From Alphaproteobacteria bacterium (lineage in GTDB: Bacteria; Pseudomonadota; Alphaproteobacteria; Micavibrionales; Micavibrionaceae), in assembly GCA_002401965.1 (NCBI GenBank), contig NVUR01000002.1:1-64000 (forward strand): a stretch of DNA of 64,000 nt, written 5' to 3'. The notes below the pieces were generated by a model. The model was not told where the DNA came from and searched no databases. It saw only the letters and a program-made list of their open reading frames with translations. Position numbers and translations under genes: made by a program. Below, piece by piece: positions 63,874-64,000 of the stretch (the stretch's first letter is position 1; the number at the start of each line of letters is the position of its first letter).

Positions 63874-64000
63874 ATGACATTTGTCGTTATAGATTCATGT
63901 ATCCGTTGTAAATACACTGATTGTGTTGAAGTTTGCCCCGTAGATTGTTTCTATGAGGGAGAAAACATGCTTGTCATTAACCCTGAGGAGTGTATCGATT
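63874..64000 (+). CDS. fdxA: Ferredoxin FdxA (7Fe type), 5' part
   Basis: The first 42 codons are present before the window ends. [29 protein letters not shown] is the FdxA signature, with the cysteines for the 3Fe-4S and 4Fe-4S clusters. It is a small electron carrier widespread in alphaproteobacteria. The gene continues past base 64000. Confidence 0.93.
   Translation, partial: MTFVVIDSCIRCKYTDCVEVCPVDCFYEGENMLVINPEECID

Overview
The window is chromosomal DNA of an alphaproteobacterium with GC in the mid-40s percent (estimated by eye). The evidence is a set of alphaproteobacterial gene neighbourhoods: glyA-nrdR-ribD-ribE-ribB-ribH-nusB, plsX-fabH-ihfA-MerR followed by tRNA-Pro, divergent recG/sdhE with mfd nearby, an Mg-type HemB divergent from an LdtR-like MarR regulator, a Cbp3-type cytochrome bc1 chaperone beside a YceD gene, and trxB-LysR next to an Lrp gene. 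MotA/MotB indicate a flagellated cell. The gene content suits a Rhodospirillales-grade or Micavibrio-like lineage better than Rhizobiales or Rhodobacterales, but that placement is inference.

Layout. 1-2.3 kb is a mobile region: a truncated tyrosine integrase beside tRNA-Ser(GCU), then a complete IS30-family element. 2.3-5.7 kb holds a putative metalloprotease, an M16 peptidase, a candidate structured RNA, a palindromic repeat and a small EamA-type membrane protein. 5.7-21.8 kb is mostly core: motAB, hemB, the rpiB-glyA-nrdR-riboflavin-nusB run, bamE, the bc1 chaperone, yceD, rpmF and the fatty-acid/phospholipid genes plsX-fabH with ihfA.

22-39 kb is the accessory heart. First comes a three-gene locus of unknown function (1222-aa, 250-aa and 140-aa proteins) around a symmetrical divergent promoter that carries two Fur-box-like 19-mers. 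Then comes a type I secretion operon: two unlike ABC ATPases, an HlyD adaptor, a receiver-HATPase protein and a hybrid histidine kinase. It is followed by an 860-aa secreted repeat protein that contains a recent 165-aa tandem duplication.

39-64 kb is housekeeping with small accessory inserts: an ABC-F ATPase, an AT-rich two-gene unknown module, RRM and CvfB RNA-binding proteins, DUF502, cysE, and recG/sdhE separated from mfd by a betaine-lipid (btaA-btaB) operon. An aminotransferase, a strongly supported four-hairpin small RNA, a LysR regulator, trxB, an ELM1-like gene, an Lrp regulator, a lipase-like lipoprotein, trmFO, a TerB-like protein and the start of fdxA complete it.

The best candidates for undescribed biology are the putatively iron-regulated unknown locus at 22.0-27.3 kb, the sRNA at about 56.58-56.69 kb, and the secretion/signalling operon with its duplicated repeat protein. 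No CRISPR array, rRNA gene or FMN riboswitch was seen.
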